64,000 bases of DNA from Mesostigma viride (lineage: Eukaryota > Streptophyta > Mesostigmatophyceae > Mesostigmatales > Mesostigmataceae): positions 5,048,573-5,112,572 of the forward strand of contig RPFO01000027.1 of assembly GCA_009746045.1 (NCBI GenBank). The letters are read 5' to 3'. The notes under the pieces were generated by a model. The model saw only the letters and a program-made list of their open reading frames with translations. It was not told where the DNA came from and ran no database searches. Positions within the stretch are counted from its first letter, which is position 1; each line of letters opens with the position of its first letter. The translations under genes and the position numbers were made by a program. Positions 11,907 through 23,733 of the stretch are shown piece after piece.

Positions 11907-12489
11907 CCACACTCACCAACGTATAGCCAATTGTGCTTGAGAATTTATTAATTCTGACTACTGCACTCACAGTGGATGCCGTGCGCGGCCTCTCCTAGCT
12001 AGTGAGTAGCTTTTTATATTACCTGTGGCCTGCCAGCCCTGCCTCCTAATGATATTTGGAAATGCATGAGAGACGGGGTGAGAGAATTGGACAGGTGTCC
12101 CTGCCCTGTCTTGTTGTGTAGCATGAATGACTTTACATACATTAGTGGGAAAATGAGACAACCAACATATAGTTATCTCATTTAATACACTACAAAAGAT
12201 ACACAGACACTTGCATGACATTGATCATAACTGTATTCAGTAGGCAATACATCATCACCCCACATGCACATGCTGCATCTCAATCTGGCCGGGTTGCTGG
12301 GCCTCTTATATATGAAAAAATTGTAATATGAAAAAACTGCACACATGTGCAGTGAAATCCCGGTTACTGGTCACTGAAATTGCAATGGCAGACGCACAAT
12401 CTGCATGATGTAGCAGTGCCCAATCACCAAGTTCAGGCACCCCGGCCATTTTGAGATGCACGGCGAAGGGTCGATGCCTCCTGGATACC
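11907..12489. other. No gene recognised
   Basis: This lies between the hexamer tract and the probable gene on the minus strand. AT-rich parts alternate with short open frames lacking any known motif. Part of it may be the 3' UTR of the downstream gene. Confidence 0.4.
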
Positions 12490-14300
12490 AACCTCCTAAA
12501 TCGACCCTACACGTCCTACATCAACCTCGGCCAATGCGCCCGGGAACTTCTCCTTGTGCATGGCCTTGAACTCCTTGCGCATGTTGAGGCTCTTGCAAGT
12601 CGGGGGCATGTGCTGACATTGCAAACCATCCACCACCACCACCTGACATGCTGTATCATGCCATCGCCTTCACGGAGCTGTTTAGAATCCACCATGGAGA
12701 TCATGACCGCAGTCTCAGCGTACGGCTCAGTATGGTATTGCAGCGCGAACACGCATGGTAGGTTGCAGGTTGGTCTTGCGCGTCCCTATGGAGCGCAATG
12801 CAGTAAGGTGGTTGTCAAGGAAGTCGGCTCTGGGTGGGTATGCATTGGGGACAAGTCGGGACGGGCGTGGCAATAACGAAAATCTTTGTACCCAAGCAAG
12901 CATAAATGCCACAAAACCCATGATCAGGTCACAACCAACATTGAACTTGTGGACAAAGCCTGCAAGGCTATGAACTTGGTGATACAGCACAACCCATGTA
13001 CCACTATAATAAGAAACCATGGAAGCACTACAGGTATTGCTGTTGAAGTTCTTGCAGAAGGCTCAGAGATATCTGTTGACACCATGCAAGGACACCAACC
13101 TAGCCAGAAAGGTATTGTAATAGCCATGCTAGGGAAAACTCTTACCGCATCTGGTTGGCAAGGTGTTGTTGCCTCTCTCTGTCCGCGAACATGCCCTCGC
13201 AGCTCAGCTCGAGGAAATGCCGGTTAGCAGCCCTGAACTCTGCGTCGCCGTACTTCAACGTGGTGATATGCCTTGCTGCATCCTGCTACGCGTTCCTGAA
13301 TAGGGCACCAAAACACAAGGGCATTGCCACAAAAAATGAACACCGCGTTCATACAATGCAAACCATGAACGCCAGAGAGAAATTCATCCCTAGAAGCATG
13401 GCAAACCAGATGTCCAAAGAGAGTAGTATCACCACCACTTACTCGGGAATGGCCCGCTCCTTGGACCTCGATGACGCAGATGCCTTGTAAATCTTGATTC
13501 CCTCATGTTCACCCACGTCGAGGGCTGTGCCCTTCGCATGGATGAAGTACCACCTAGTGCGAAAAAATGCCAACGCGTTCAGGACCTTATCCAGGGTGGC
13601 CTTCCCCTGCAACGAGTGAAACATTGGTACGACAGCATCCAAATACAAAGTGGGAAATACAGCGTGCGAATTGCGGCCTGACCGATGCCCCAGATGCAGC
13701 AGCAGAGACTTGTAAGGTTGTGCTTTGAAACATGGGACCGGACACACACAGCTCAGAAACCACAGTGCATTATACATCTGCCTCCGTGTCTTTTCGGCTT
13801 TCCAGGTACTGCTCGACCGCCCCCACTGTAAAAAGTAAAAAGGTGTTCCGCTTCCTCGCCCTCCGCATACTCCGGGGTCGCGTGATGAAACGCACAGAAC
13901 CGTTTCCATGCTGATTGATATCGACTCAACGTCTCAGGTGTCAAGCTGTTATGCCCGTTATAGAGCGCGCGCCTTTGCTCCGGTGTGTTTGCTCCTGGGG
14001 AAGCGGTTGGGGGAGGGCGCGCCTCAAACAAACCGGCCCGGCTACGCCCATAGCCCGCTCTGCCTTCATTCTCGTCGCTGCCGCGCTGGCCTCCGGCATC
14101 CCCGTCGCTGGAACTTGACCCTGGCCTATTGTCAGCAGGCGCATCATGGGCTGCTCTTGCGCCTGTGGTTGGCCTGCCACCACCCCGCCTACAGCCACGG
14201 CTTCTCCCCGCAGGAAACATATCCTAATGGCGGAGCAGGCCATTCATCCTGCATCCATTTCGCGTCCATTTCTGTGACGACGGTCGCTTTCTTTTGTTAA
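12490..14300 (-). CDS. Probable multi-exon gene, product unknown
   Basis: Several minus-strand segments look like exons. The first (14,220 to about 13,830) ends with LTPETLSRYQSAWKRFC and HLFTFYSG, which resembles the helical N-terminal (core-binding) domain of tyrosine recombinases. A shifted frame then gives TWKAEKTRRQMYNALWFL and continues to a GTAAGT donor near 13,445. A third exon at about 13,277-13,154 reads KYGDAEFRAANRHFLEL between CAG and GTAAGA. It joins in phase to ADFLDNHLTALRSIG (about 12,850-12,745), ending in a stop. Another open segment (NMRKEFKAMHKEKFPGAL, near 12,560) may belong to an alternative end. No recombinase catalytic residues are visible, so no function is assigned. 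One frame change near 13,830 is either a missed intron or a mutation. Confidence 0.45.
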
Positions 14301-14481
14301 CTCTTTTGTTAACAGTGAATTCCCGCCCGTGGTGTCCGTGTCTTGCGGCTAACATACTGCCTTGTGGGTGATGCGTCTTTTATAAGTAATTCCCGGATCC
14401 AGGGCACACCCCAGAACAGAACGAAATAAATCAAGTAAATGCACGACAAGGTGACTGGTGAGTGGTGAGCCAGGACAGGCG

Positions 14482-14564
14482 CCAGGACACGTGGGGGTTG
14501 TCTGGCCCACGCACATCGTCGTCCAGGACACGTGGGGGGTTTCTGACCCACGCACATGGTCGTC
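14482..14564. repeat. Two tandem ~41-base repeats
   Basis: The block ccaggacacgtggggg...cccacgcacat is present twice in a row, directly upstream of the LTR that begins at 14,570. It contains cacgtg palindromes. Its origin is unclear. Confidence 0.7.
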
Positions 14565-14569
14565 CCCTC

Positions 14570-15191
14570 TGTCAGAAGTATCGACACACCTGCCTGAAAC
14601 TAGTACTTATAGTTTAGTGCTAGCTCTGGACTGCATGGACGGGCATGTGCCGCATGTTTAAGTTCTGTTCCATAAGTGACCCAGTCATTCTGTGACTGAC
14701 CTTGAACTTTGGTCATGAATGGTTGGCTTGAGATCACGTTATGATTGTAACTGCCACACAGTCAGAAAAGAACCGGTTTGGTGTGGCCACGTTGTAGGTA
14801 GATCATAACTGCTACCCAGTAGCTGAGCCTGGAATTGTTTAAAAGGCGAAGCTACGCACCTTGTTTGCTCTCTCAGTACCTCACACCTCACACACTCCTG
14901 TGGTGGAACTAGCAGCCGGCCAGCTGCCGACTGAGACTTATTTTTATCTGAGTGAAATAAAGTAAAACTCCACACACGTGTGTGTGCCCACCTTCATTAG
15001 GATTCGCTGATACTCATTTCCCCTCTCACCTCTTTGGTCCATAATTGGCTAATAAAATATACCCATTTCCCCGAAAATAAAGTAAAACTTTGTGGCAAAC
15101 ATTGTTTTCTCACTTCTAACATGGTATCGAAGGACACACTTGCTAGCCTGTGACAGTGGTCCCTTACTACAGTTCTTTTATTTAGTGAACA
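14570..15191 (+). mobile_element. Internally deleted copia relic (LTR, PBS, short 3' internal piece)
   Basis: A 552-base LTR (14,570-15,121) begins TGTCAGAAG and ends TAACA, and is closely similar to the 432-base LTRs of the copia element at 49,485-55,816. The difference in length is a 120-base insertion (14,970-15,089) bounded by a 14-base repeat, aataaagtaaaact. The LTR is followed by tggtatcga (PBS). It then passes directly into sequence that in the full element lies next to the 3' LTR (aggacacacttgctagcc...), so more than 5 kb of internal sequence was lost. The 3' LTR is absent, and homology stops at 15,191. Confidence 0.88.
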
Positions 15192-16267
15192 AGTTTTGCG
15201 GGCTTCGCCCGCGACATTGGAGCTCGTTCTTTTTGTGGCCGGTCCCCGGCCAGGGAGCCCCGGCTAGGGATTGCGTGACACCACGTACCGCCGCCGAGGG
15301 CCAGGTGGCGCTAGCCTCGCCAAGGAGCGCGCGCTAGCCTTAGGGTTTCGACCACAAGATTCATGGAGGGTGGCAAACAGCGCTTCGTTTAGACATTTTT
15401 CCACAGCCGGCGCCGCGCCGGCAACAATTTCCCTTGGCCGGTAGCCGGCGTAGGCCGGCCAATAGCCGGCGTAGGCCGGCCACGAGCTGGCCAAGTACCT
15501 AGCTCTGTGGACTGAGGAGTGTGGAGGCACTGATGGAACGCGGGAATTGAGGCGGGAATGCTGGTTGATAAACTTGATAGATGTTTGAAAACTACACCCC
15601 TCACATTGTTAGTTTTACTAAATAATTATGAGGCGCGGCGTCGACCTCCTGCAACGATAAATAAAACAAATTAATTAATTAATTAATTAAAATCATAGCT
15701 CCGTTGGGAGCATATGTAACACATAGCCCTGAGAAAGGGGCATCTATGGGTTTGTAATACAATCAGGGCTACAACCTGCAGGTGGAGGATGTACAACTAT
15801 CACCTGCTCTGGGTGCACAAGGTGCACCTGCACCACCATGATGGTTCATGCCTCCTTAACAAGCACAGGCACCCAGGGGGGGCTTGAGGAGAGGGCCTAG
15901 AAGGCCTGCATGACATATGGGGTGGAAGGTATATGTGGCTAGGCTATAGCTGGTGTACACATGGCATCTCAGCAGAGAGTAACTCCCTGCATAGGCATGG
16001 CATGGCTAAATTCTTAATGCATCATCCATGGGAGGTCCCGTTGTAGGCTGGGCGCGGCTAAATAGTGAAAGCAGCATCCATGGGGGCCATTATGGGCGCA
16101 CATGCGCGTGGGCCACATGCTAGGCTAGGCCTGACTAATCTACACTGCTGGTATAGGTTCCCTAGTCTGGGGTGGCAGGGGGGGCCTGCCATGGCTTGTG
16201 GTCAACGTGGATGACCGCCCCCCTCCAGTACACCGGCTTTCCCCCTGCGCGCTGCCGGAGCTGAAGG
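15192..16267. other. No gene recognised
   Basis: Two copies of a gccggcgtaggccggcc motif lie at about 15,438-15,482. A (TTAA)n tract lies at 15,671-15,691, like the tails described near 3,300 but without the hairpin. The rest, to the start of the retroposon copy, shows no supported feature. Confidence 0.4.
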
Positions 16268-17251
16268 TTGTCGCGTCCGTGATCTATCACGTCCGCAATT
16301 CAGATTTTAGCGTAATTCTGACGTCCGCAGCCTTGTGCGGGTTGCTATACCGCGGCCCGGTACTGACGCCGCAGATCTCAGTTGTACTCACGCGCCAAGT
16401 CCGCTGAATTTGCTGACGGAACTTTTGGGCGGACCTGAATTTCACTAACATTCGTCACAAGGGCAGTTTGCCGAATGCTGGTACACAGCAAGCCGGCGAG
16501 GCACTGAGCAGATGTGCAATTTCAGGATTTCAACGTGGGACACCAGACACAAATGCAAGGAAGCCCCAGGCGGTGCCTGGCATAGCCGATAGATTTGCCC
16601 TTGTATATTTGTGTTCGCTTGACAGATAAAGCTTGAAGTTTAGCTTGTCGGAAATTAGACAATGTTATGATTGGCTGATGTCTAAAGTGGCGTAGTGGCG
16701 CCAGCCGCCAGGCTTGAGCTTTGAGCAGTATAGAAGGATGAGCAACGAACCATGGTGGTCGTTGTTCGTCCGTTTCTCTCCCTCACAACTGGTTTGTTGT
16801 CTTCATGGGGTGAAATAGTTCGAGCAGCCCGGAGCAGCCCCCGTGAGTGGTTGCATGCAGTCAGTTGCCATGAGGATGGACTGACGGATATGACAATGTA
16901 TTGGTTTTGTTAAGAATGTGTGTAAGACTGAGAACGAGACAAGGGACAGGGCCTTCGGGCACCCTGGTCGTCGTTGGCAAGAATGCCAGTAGGAACTAGG
17001 TCGGGAACACACGCGCACTGCCGCCACAAGGGGCCTGCAGTGGCGTCAACCAAGGGACCTCACAGCTGCTCTTATAACTACAACATTACAACTCGACACT
17101 CTTTGTAATTCGTCATGTATCTCATTGGAATTGAAATGTCTTTTGGTTGCTTTAATGATAAAGCATGGTCTCAAGAATCGGCTGGTTGGGCCGGATTGCC
17201 TGTCATGAAGGTGGCGGTGCCATAAAGGACCGCACCTTTCATTCTCATTTT
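16268..17251 (+). repeat. ~1-kb retroposon, copy A
   Basis: From gtcgcgtccgtgatctatc to cattctcatt this is nearly identical to copy B (17,692-18,669). A short conserved open frame of 74 codons on the minus strand (16,803-17,027) occurs in both copies, but it has no recognised domain and the whole DNA is conserved equally, so it is not called a gene. No poly(A) follows this copy. Confidence 0.85.
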
Positions 17252-17592
17252 AAACGGACGAACAACCCATGATGGGTTCAGTCCGGCCAGCCTGGATGTT
17301 CCTCCTGCTTCACCCAGGAAGCACAAGGAAGAGGTTATTGCTTAGCCTTCAAAAGCATCTGAAGAGGTTAGGCTTTTCCCTGTAAAAGCCATTGAAGGGG
17401 TTATTGCTAAGCCTTTAAAAGCATGCATGTTAAGGTTGTTGCTGATCCTGGAAAAGCATCTTTGAGCAGCTGGATTTTTTTTTTTTTGCTGCTGCCTGGA
17501 ATGACGCCCTCTTTGGGCTTCCTTCTTTTGTGTGAGATGCCTTTCTTTCACTTTTTGCTCTCACGTTGTTGTGAGCTAAATAGTGGGGGGGG
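17252..17592. other. Short diverged repeats between the two retroposon copies
   Basis: Three or four loose copies of an aaaagcat...ggttattgctaagcc motif (about 17,330-17,460) with a period near 55 bases are followed by a run of 14 T at 17,475. No gene is seen. Confidence 0.5.
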
Positions 17593-17688
17593 AGGTGGCA
17601 TATCTCACACATGATTACTGCTGATAGTGGATGCATTCCAAGTAGCGGTAATGACCAGTCCAGGATGATATGGCACGCAAACGCGACA
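17593..17688. repeat. Left flanking direct repeat of retroposon copy B (~96 bases)
   Basis: The sequence aggtggcatatctc...acgcgaca occurs here and again at 18,698-18,796, where it has three extra bases (TTA). The two copies bracket retroposon B exactly, so they look like a target-site duplication of unusual length. Confidence 0.85.
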
Positions 17689-18666
17689 GCTGTCGCGTCC
17701 GTGATCTATCACGTCCGCAATTCAGATTTTAGCGTAATTCTGACGTCCGCAGCCTTGTGCGGGTTGCTATACCGCGGCCCGGTACTGACGCCGCGATCTC
17801 AGTTGTACTCACGCGCCAAGTCCGCTGAATTTGCTGACGGAACTTTTGGGCGGACCTGAATTTCACTGACATTCGTCACAAGGGCAGTTTGCCGAATGCT
17901 GGTACACAGCAAGCCGGCGAGGCACTGAGCAGATGTGCAATTTCAGGATTTCAACGTGGGACACCAGACACAAATGCAAGGAAGCCCCAGGCGGTGCCTG
18001 GCATAGCCGATAGATTTGCCCTTGTATATTTGTGTTCGCTTGACAGATAAAGCTTGAAGTTTAGCTTGTCGGAAATTAGACAATGTTATGATTGGCTGAT
18101 GTCTAAAGTGGCGTAGTGGCGCCAGCCGCCAGGCTTGAGCTTGAGCAGTATAGAAGGATGAGCAACGAACCATGGTGGTCGTTGTTCGTCCGTTTCTCTC
18201 CCTCACAACTGGTTTGTTGTCTTCATGGGGTGAAATAGTTCGAGCAGCCCGGAGCAGCCCCCGTGAGTGGTTGCATGCAGTCAGTTGCCATGAGGATGGA
18301 CTGACGGATATGACAATGTATTGGTTTTGTTAAGAATGTGTGTAAGACTGAGAACGAGACAAGGGACAGGGCCTTCGGGCACCCTGGTCGTCGTTGGCAA
18401 GAATGCCAGTAGGAACTAGGTCGGGAACACACGCGCACTGCCGCCACAAGGGGCCTGCAGTGGCGTCAACCAAGGGACCTCACAGCTGCTCTTATAACTA
18501 CAACATTACAACTCGACACTCTTTGTAATTCGTCATGTATCTCATTGGAATTGAAATGTCTTTTGGTTGCTTTAATGATAAAGCATGGTCTCAAGAATCG
18601 GCTGGTTGGGCCGGATTGCCTGTCATGAAGGTGGCGGTGCCATAAAGGACCGCACCTTTCATTCTC

Positions 18667-18697
<31 letters not shown>
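17689..18697 (+). mobile_element. ~1-kb retroposon, copy B, with poly(A) tail
   Basis: The body matches copy A and ends cattctcatt at 18,669, followed by 28-29 A residues (18,670-18,698). The tail shows that it was copied from RNA. It carries no reverse transcriptase, so it is non-autonomous. It sits in the 3' part of, or just after, the LINE ORF1 on the minus strand, and is bracketed by ~96-base direct repeats. The 5' junction reads gcgacagctgtcgc, a short palindrome. Confidence 0.85.
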
Positions 18698-18700
<3 letters not shown>

Positions 18701-18796
18701 TGGCATATCTCACACATGATTACTGCTGATTATAGTGGATGCATTCCAAGTAGCGGTAATGACCAGTCCAGGATGATATGGCACGCAAACGCGACA
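18698..18796. repeat. Right flanking direct repeat of retroposon copy B (~99 bases)
   Basis: This is the second copy of the block at 17,593-17,688. It follows the poly(A) tail directly and merges into the LINE ORF1 reading frame on the minus strand. Confidence 0.85.
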
Positions 18797-21700
18797 AGGT
18801 AGGTCGGCCATAGCTCGCGTCGCCGCTGTTGCTGGGCCAGGGTCAAGTCGTCGTCCAGCGTGAAGCGAGTCGCCGAGAGCTTCTTGCGGCATTTAACCCT
18901 TAAACTGTACTGAGTCCGTTTTCGTGGCGCCAGTTGAACTCGCGCCACTCTAACGGACTGAGTTTGTGGCAGAACCAGGCGCCGCGCCAATAATAATTTA
19001 ACGGTCAAACCTGGGGGGATCGAAAGATCTAGACGTAAGCTATGCCTGGCGCTATTCAGACCGTATTTTGGACACCTGGCCAGGGAGATATGCTTGAGCA
19101 AAGTTAGGGGGGTACCATGGTCCAACGGGACCGACGTGCATGAAAAATATTGACGCGCACGGCTATGGCGGTGCACGCAACTGACTGGTACGAGAGAATG
19201 GCTTTACCTAATGGACTCAAATTTTGTAGGCATGATTTTCAAGTCCTAAAAACGTTTTATCCCCAGCCATGGAACGTTTGAAGATGCGTAGATGGGTCAT
19301 CGGGGTGCTGGTCGGCGCAGCAAATCATGTCAGCGGCCAGGCGGTGACAGTGCGAGTGCTGCATGTTGCTAGGCGGAAATTTTCGAGGTATTTGCGCATG
19401 GATAAACCTTTGACGTTGTTCCCAACCAGATTTGCTAGAATTGGCAGCCAGGAAAGGCTCGAGGCTACGTCCATGAATCGGGCGTGCTGGCTCCCGCAGG
19501 AAAGGTAATCTGCTGTTCCGACCTGGTACGTTCTAGCCTCCTAGCGTGTTCCGTTAACCGTATATGGTTGTATTATCGTTTATGACTAATATCAGGGTTA
19601 TAATCGAGGGCTTGTGATTGTCATTTTGTTGTTTTGCTCCCTCTACGCATCGGCTTGTCATAGTTGTGGAATACCATCAGGTCAAGCAGATTTTGGACCA
19701 TGTTTGGTCGCTGTTAGCTGAGGCTGCAACGGAAATAGCGTGATAACGGTTGGTATTGGTTAGTAATATGGTAAAGGTGATTACCCAATGCTTTTCCTGG
19801 CTCAAACAGCCCGAGACAAGTTCTTTTCTGACCAGTTTTAGGCATGGCTTCTTGTTTTGCTGGCCAACGCCCACCTTCTGATTTTGCATCCATTGCATGT
19901 GACAAACATGGAGATACCCAATACCTGTTTGCATGGAAGCATTACCAACTTGTTCATTTTGTTTTCTTTATTGTTGCAAAGAACGTGGAGGTGTTTTGTC
20001 ATTCATCGGGTGGGTTAGTGATGTAGCTCCTTGCCACCCCTTTGACGCGCGCTTGAGGCCTTGATTAATGAGCCTTTCACCTATTTTTTAGCATGGTCTT
20101 GTGTCTTATATGCTGGCTTATCTCAGCTTCCACGCTGGGCCAGTGGCTGGCGTCGACGACGACGACGCCCGCCGCCAGCGTGCCATGCAGCCCTTGTCAG
20201 CCCGCAGCCCGGCTGGCCGCGCATGGGCTGAGGCCAATGGCCGCACGACCCGCACGTTGGCAGCTGGCACCCAGCTGACAGGGCCTTGTAGGAGGCAGGA
20301 TCTGCGCACCCAGAGGCGCAATCCGTAGTCTGGCACATAGCCAGGTAGCCCAATTGACAGTTAGCTACACCCTTGGCTAGTCTTGCGCTATGTATACCGC
20401 ACGCGCGCGCTAGTGCCATTTTGGCCCCTTGCGGCATGTTGGCATGTGTTATATGGCATGGTCTCTTGTTTTATCACCTGGGTATGGTGCATGATGCCCA
20501 ATTGGGCATCCCTTGTTGTTTCATGCCAATTGGAATAAAGTTTTGTGTTGTTATGCTACCATTTATACCCCTGCCAGCTGGCACCGTTATAACGGTGCCA
20601 GCTGGCTTTGGCCATTTTGTAGCTAGCGTCCACAGTTTTGTGACATTTCATGTTGTGAATGCATTGATGGCATGTCTATGATTATAATAACCTGCCTTTA
20701 AAAGGCCAGGGCCAACTGATTTGTGTAAATGGTCGATAATGCATTATATATGTCTCCAACCCCATGTGCACTGTACCCCCCTGAGGGGGGTGCTATTTTT
20801 AGCAGGTGTAGGGCATGGATATGTGACCAACCAAATTTCCCAAACATTATTTGATATAAAAGCATGCTTGGTTCCAAGGGTGGGCCAGAAAATGTTATTT
20901 GGCTAGTTACTCTCAGGCGCACAAAGATACCCAAACTCAGTCCGTTCTCGTGGTTCGAGTTTTGACAGTTGAAGGGTTAAGGAACGCCAGCTTGTCCCCC
21001 ATGGACTTAAAGGTGAGAAGCACGGGTGCCGGGCCAGCCTTACCCCGCGCGCGGGGGAGGCGGACCGCCGACATGTCCGGCAGCTCACCAGTGAGTTGCA
21101 TGGGGGCAAGAATGTCGCGCTTAAGTGCCGTGAGAAGGCTCGTCGGGGTCTCACCTGCCGGCTGGTCGAGGTGCTTGACGATGACGTTGTGGCTGCGCTT
21201 GTCGATCTCGGCCGCCTCGCGAAGGTCGAGGGCTTGTTGCTTGAGTTGTGCCGCGATGGTGGAGGTGGTGGAGGTGGTATGATGCTTAAGCAAGTCCGCC
21301 CAGGTGGAGGGAACATCACTGGCCGGGCCAGCAGGTGCCGGCTGGGCAGCGATTTCCTGCACCGCTTGGGCGGTGAGGCCGGCGGTGTCATGCAAGCTCT
21401 CAAGGGCGGTGGCGGTGGCTTGAAGGCGTTGGTCGAGGTCGAGGAGCTGGGCTTTGATGTCGGCAGTGAAGGCGGAAACGGCGGTGGAAGTGGAGGCGGC
21501 GGCGGTGGAAATGTGAGGAAGTTCAGCAGTCAGCGTGCCGCCGATTGCTGATATGTCGGCAGCAAGGGGGGTCACGTGCTGCTGGAAGGCTTCCGTCAGG
21601 ATGGAACGGAGTGTGGGGGCGGAGATGGATGGAGCCCAGATCTCGCCATCGGAGCGCTTGAGGAGGGAATTGAGAAGGGTATGCTGGAGTTGGGGGCGGG

Positions 21701-22121
21701 TGGTCCCGAAAAGCAGGTGGATGTTAACCCAGCGGATGCCGTTCGGGGTGAGGAGGCGATCGGTGTCGTGGAGATGGAGGCACAGGTCGTAAAGCGAAGC
21801 GTAGTCCCCGTAGAAGATGCAGTCCATAGCATCGGACGGAGGCATGTTGTCCCAGTCGTAATCATCGACCTGGAAAGGCCGGGGCCGAAAGCGCGGTTCT
21901 GAGGGGCGTGAAGACCCTCCTGTTTGTCGGGCGCGTTTAGGGTCAGGCGATGCTGAGGGCGAGGCGTTGAGCCCGGGGGGTTGCTGGGCGACCACCAGTG
22001 CACGACTAGTGTCACTGCTGCCTGCCGGACCTGGCGAAGCTGCAGCCTGAGCTGCAGACGGATTTTCATGGCCGAGCGCATCCGCCAAACTGCGTTGCGT
22101 CGGGGGGCGTTTGCTCGTCAT
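18730..22121 (-). pseudogene. L1-like LINE ORF1 split by a piggyBac-type insertion
   Basis: Minus strand, start at 22,121 (MTSKRPPTQRSL), one open frame to the TTAA at 20,977-20,980. It resumes at 18,896 with RFTLDDDLTLAQQQRR and runs to about 18,730. With one TTAA removed, the two parts join in frame across DKLAFL and the following KCRKK. The order is a disordered Ala/Pro/Ser N-terminus, a long helical middle, an RRM-like part (NVIVKHLDQPAGET), then the basic C-terminal domain with the DDLT-x-QQ pattern of L1 ORF1p. No ORF2 follows. The reading frame was intact before the insertion, so the insertion is probably younger than the LINE. Confidence 0.85.
18897..20976. mobile_element. piggyBac-type element, 2,080 bases, non-autonomous or decayed
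   Basis: The element is flanked by TTAA on both sides (18,893-18,896 and 20,977-20,980). It begins CCCTTAAACTGT and ends ACAGTTGAAGGG, which are imperfect terminal inverted repeats with the CCC...GGG ends usual for piggyBac. The motif aacggactgagttt lies inside the left end (about 18,951) and, inverted, inside the right end (about 20,934). No frame resembles a piggyBac transposase, so mobility would need a transposase from elsewhere. The insertion lies inside a LINE ORF1 and the target frame is restored by removing the element plus one TTAA. Confidence 0.88.
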
Positions 22122-22262
22122 ATATTGCGTTTTAGATTCGGAAAATTATATCAGCATGTGCGTCTTAGAAAGACGAAGCGATAGTGATATTCACGGCTAA
22201 ATTCGGTGCTCAAACGTGAAAGTTATGAGCTCCGACAGCCATGGCTACCTCGTGGCCGGAAT
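22122..22262 (-). promoter_or_regulatory. 5' UTR of the second LINE with conserved hairpin block
   Basis: Upstream of the ORF1 start lies gaaaattatatcagc, the hairpin cgtcttagaaagacg and aaagttatgagc, matching the monomers at 2,950-3,292 in order and spacing although the ORF1 proteins differ. Only one monomer is present here. Confidence 0.7.
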
Positions 22263-22665
22263 TTCTGGCATGTAAATAAAACAAAAGATTCTTAAATAAT
22301 TATTCCTGAGCGTACTCCCCTGTCGATTTTCATAGCTACCAAACGAACAAAGAAAGTGTAAATAAATATTCTTTGACTGCCCAACTGAAGCGCTTCTTTT
22401 GCGGTAAAAAACCGCAAAGAATCTCTGGCTGAAAAATGTGCTCAGTTTTACCAGCCGTCACTGAAAAGAGCAGTGCAGCCTAGTGCAGCCGGCTGGGTTA
22501 TACTAAAACAAACAAAGAATTATTAAATTTCGCAACTAGTTCAACGGTTGTTTGGTAACCAAACAAACAAACTAATCACTAATTAATTGGACGGGCACAT
22601 TAACACTTGCAACCAATAAAACACTATTTTCTAATTCCAAAATGCTAGGGGTGCCGGCGCTGCGG

Positions 22666-22725
<60 letters not shown>

Positions 22726-23733
22726 GTGTCCCACGCCGCACATGCCTGGGCGGCAGCAGAGAATCTCTAGTGGCCGAGGGCCGGATATATTAGGCTGCGG
22801 TGTAAGGTGTGTACCTTACAGCATGAGGTGGGCCCCGCCGCGCCGGCACCTAGGAGAGCCAGCCGTCTGGCCGGATCCGCGCCGGGTACTTTTCTCCACA
22901 GCCGGATCCGTCCGGATCCGGCAGCCGGATCCGACGGATCCGGCTGTAAACGAAGCGCTGGTGGCAAAAGGGTAATGAAAAAAAGCCCGAAGAAAATACC
23001 AAACCCAAGATGATCCGAACCCGGAATCTTACGGTTGCTCATGAGATGAAGTGTGCCTTGGCGCCTGAAGTCTACGCAACCAGATTCACGTGAAGTTGCA
23101 CAATATGTATCTTTTTACAAAGGGACAACCGCGCAGTGGACGGAGCTCGCGAACTACGTCTTGCGGAGTTCAACTACAGTAGCTCCAGATTGACTGCTAC
23201 CCCTGCACGGGAGCGCGATGCGCGCGGGGATTAGTGACCTCGCCAACCCCGCAGACAGCAGGGGAAAATCGCTTACAGGCGGTGGAGCAGAGGAAAATCC
23301 ACGTGTGAGCTTCCTGCGCGTTTGTAACGGGATTTGGTTAATGGAAAGTTTGGTCCAACAGCCCAAAAGTTTGCGACGGTTATATCTGGAGCTCGCGAAC
23401 ACAGGACATCGCAGAGTTTGGCTCCTGCTGCAATCTGGGCATACAGACCTCTGCCAAATGGCTCATCTGGCTGTAACGCCCAAAAACCGTGATAATATGG
23501 ACGCCGTGGTTTGACCTTTTCGTGATTGGTCGCAACAAAATTTCGCGCAGCTCATTCGTCAAGCGGACTGTAAGTCGCGCCGCTGAGTGGCTGGAGCCGA
23601 AAGCCGTTCGAAAGAGTGTTAGCTAAAATTGTGCCAAGGCTGCGTTTTAGCTGTTTGCTCCAGATTGTCGGAGGCTAACGTTTTAACTTTTTTCATTTTG
23701 CCTTCGTATATACAAGCTTTAGTATATATGTTG
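22263..23733. other. No gene recognised; microsatellite and palindromes
   Basis: Contains a (TTG)n tract at 22,668-22,723. A cluster of ggatccg palindromes lies at about 22,870-22,945 (ccggatccgtccggatccgg), and a weak tRNA T-arm-like segment lies on the minus strand near 23,015. No protein-coding sequence is supported. The tandem array described next begins at its right edge. Confidence 0.5.
22668..22723. repeat. (TTG)n microsatellite
   Basis: About 18 uninterrupted TTG/GTT units. Confidence 0.97.

Noticed and set aside
16803-18447. Identical 74-codon frame in retroposon copies A and B as a gene
   Set aside because: The surrounding non-coding DNA is just as conserved, and the frame has no recognised domain or start context.
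22870-22945. ggatccg palindromes as an attachment site or origin
   Set aside because: Only a few short palindromes are present, with no flanking duplication or associated recombinase.
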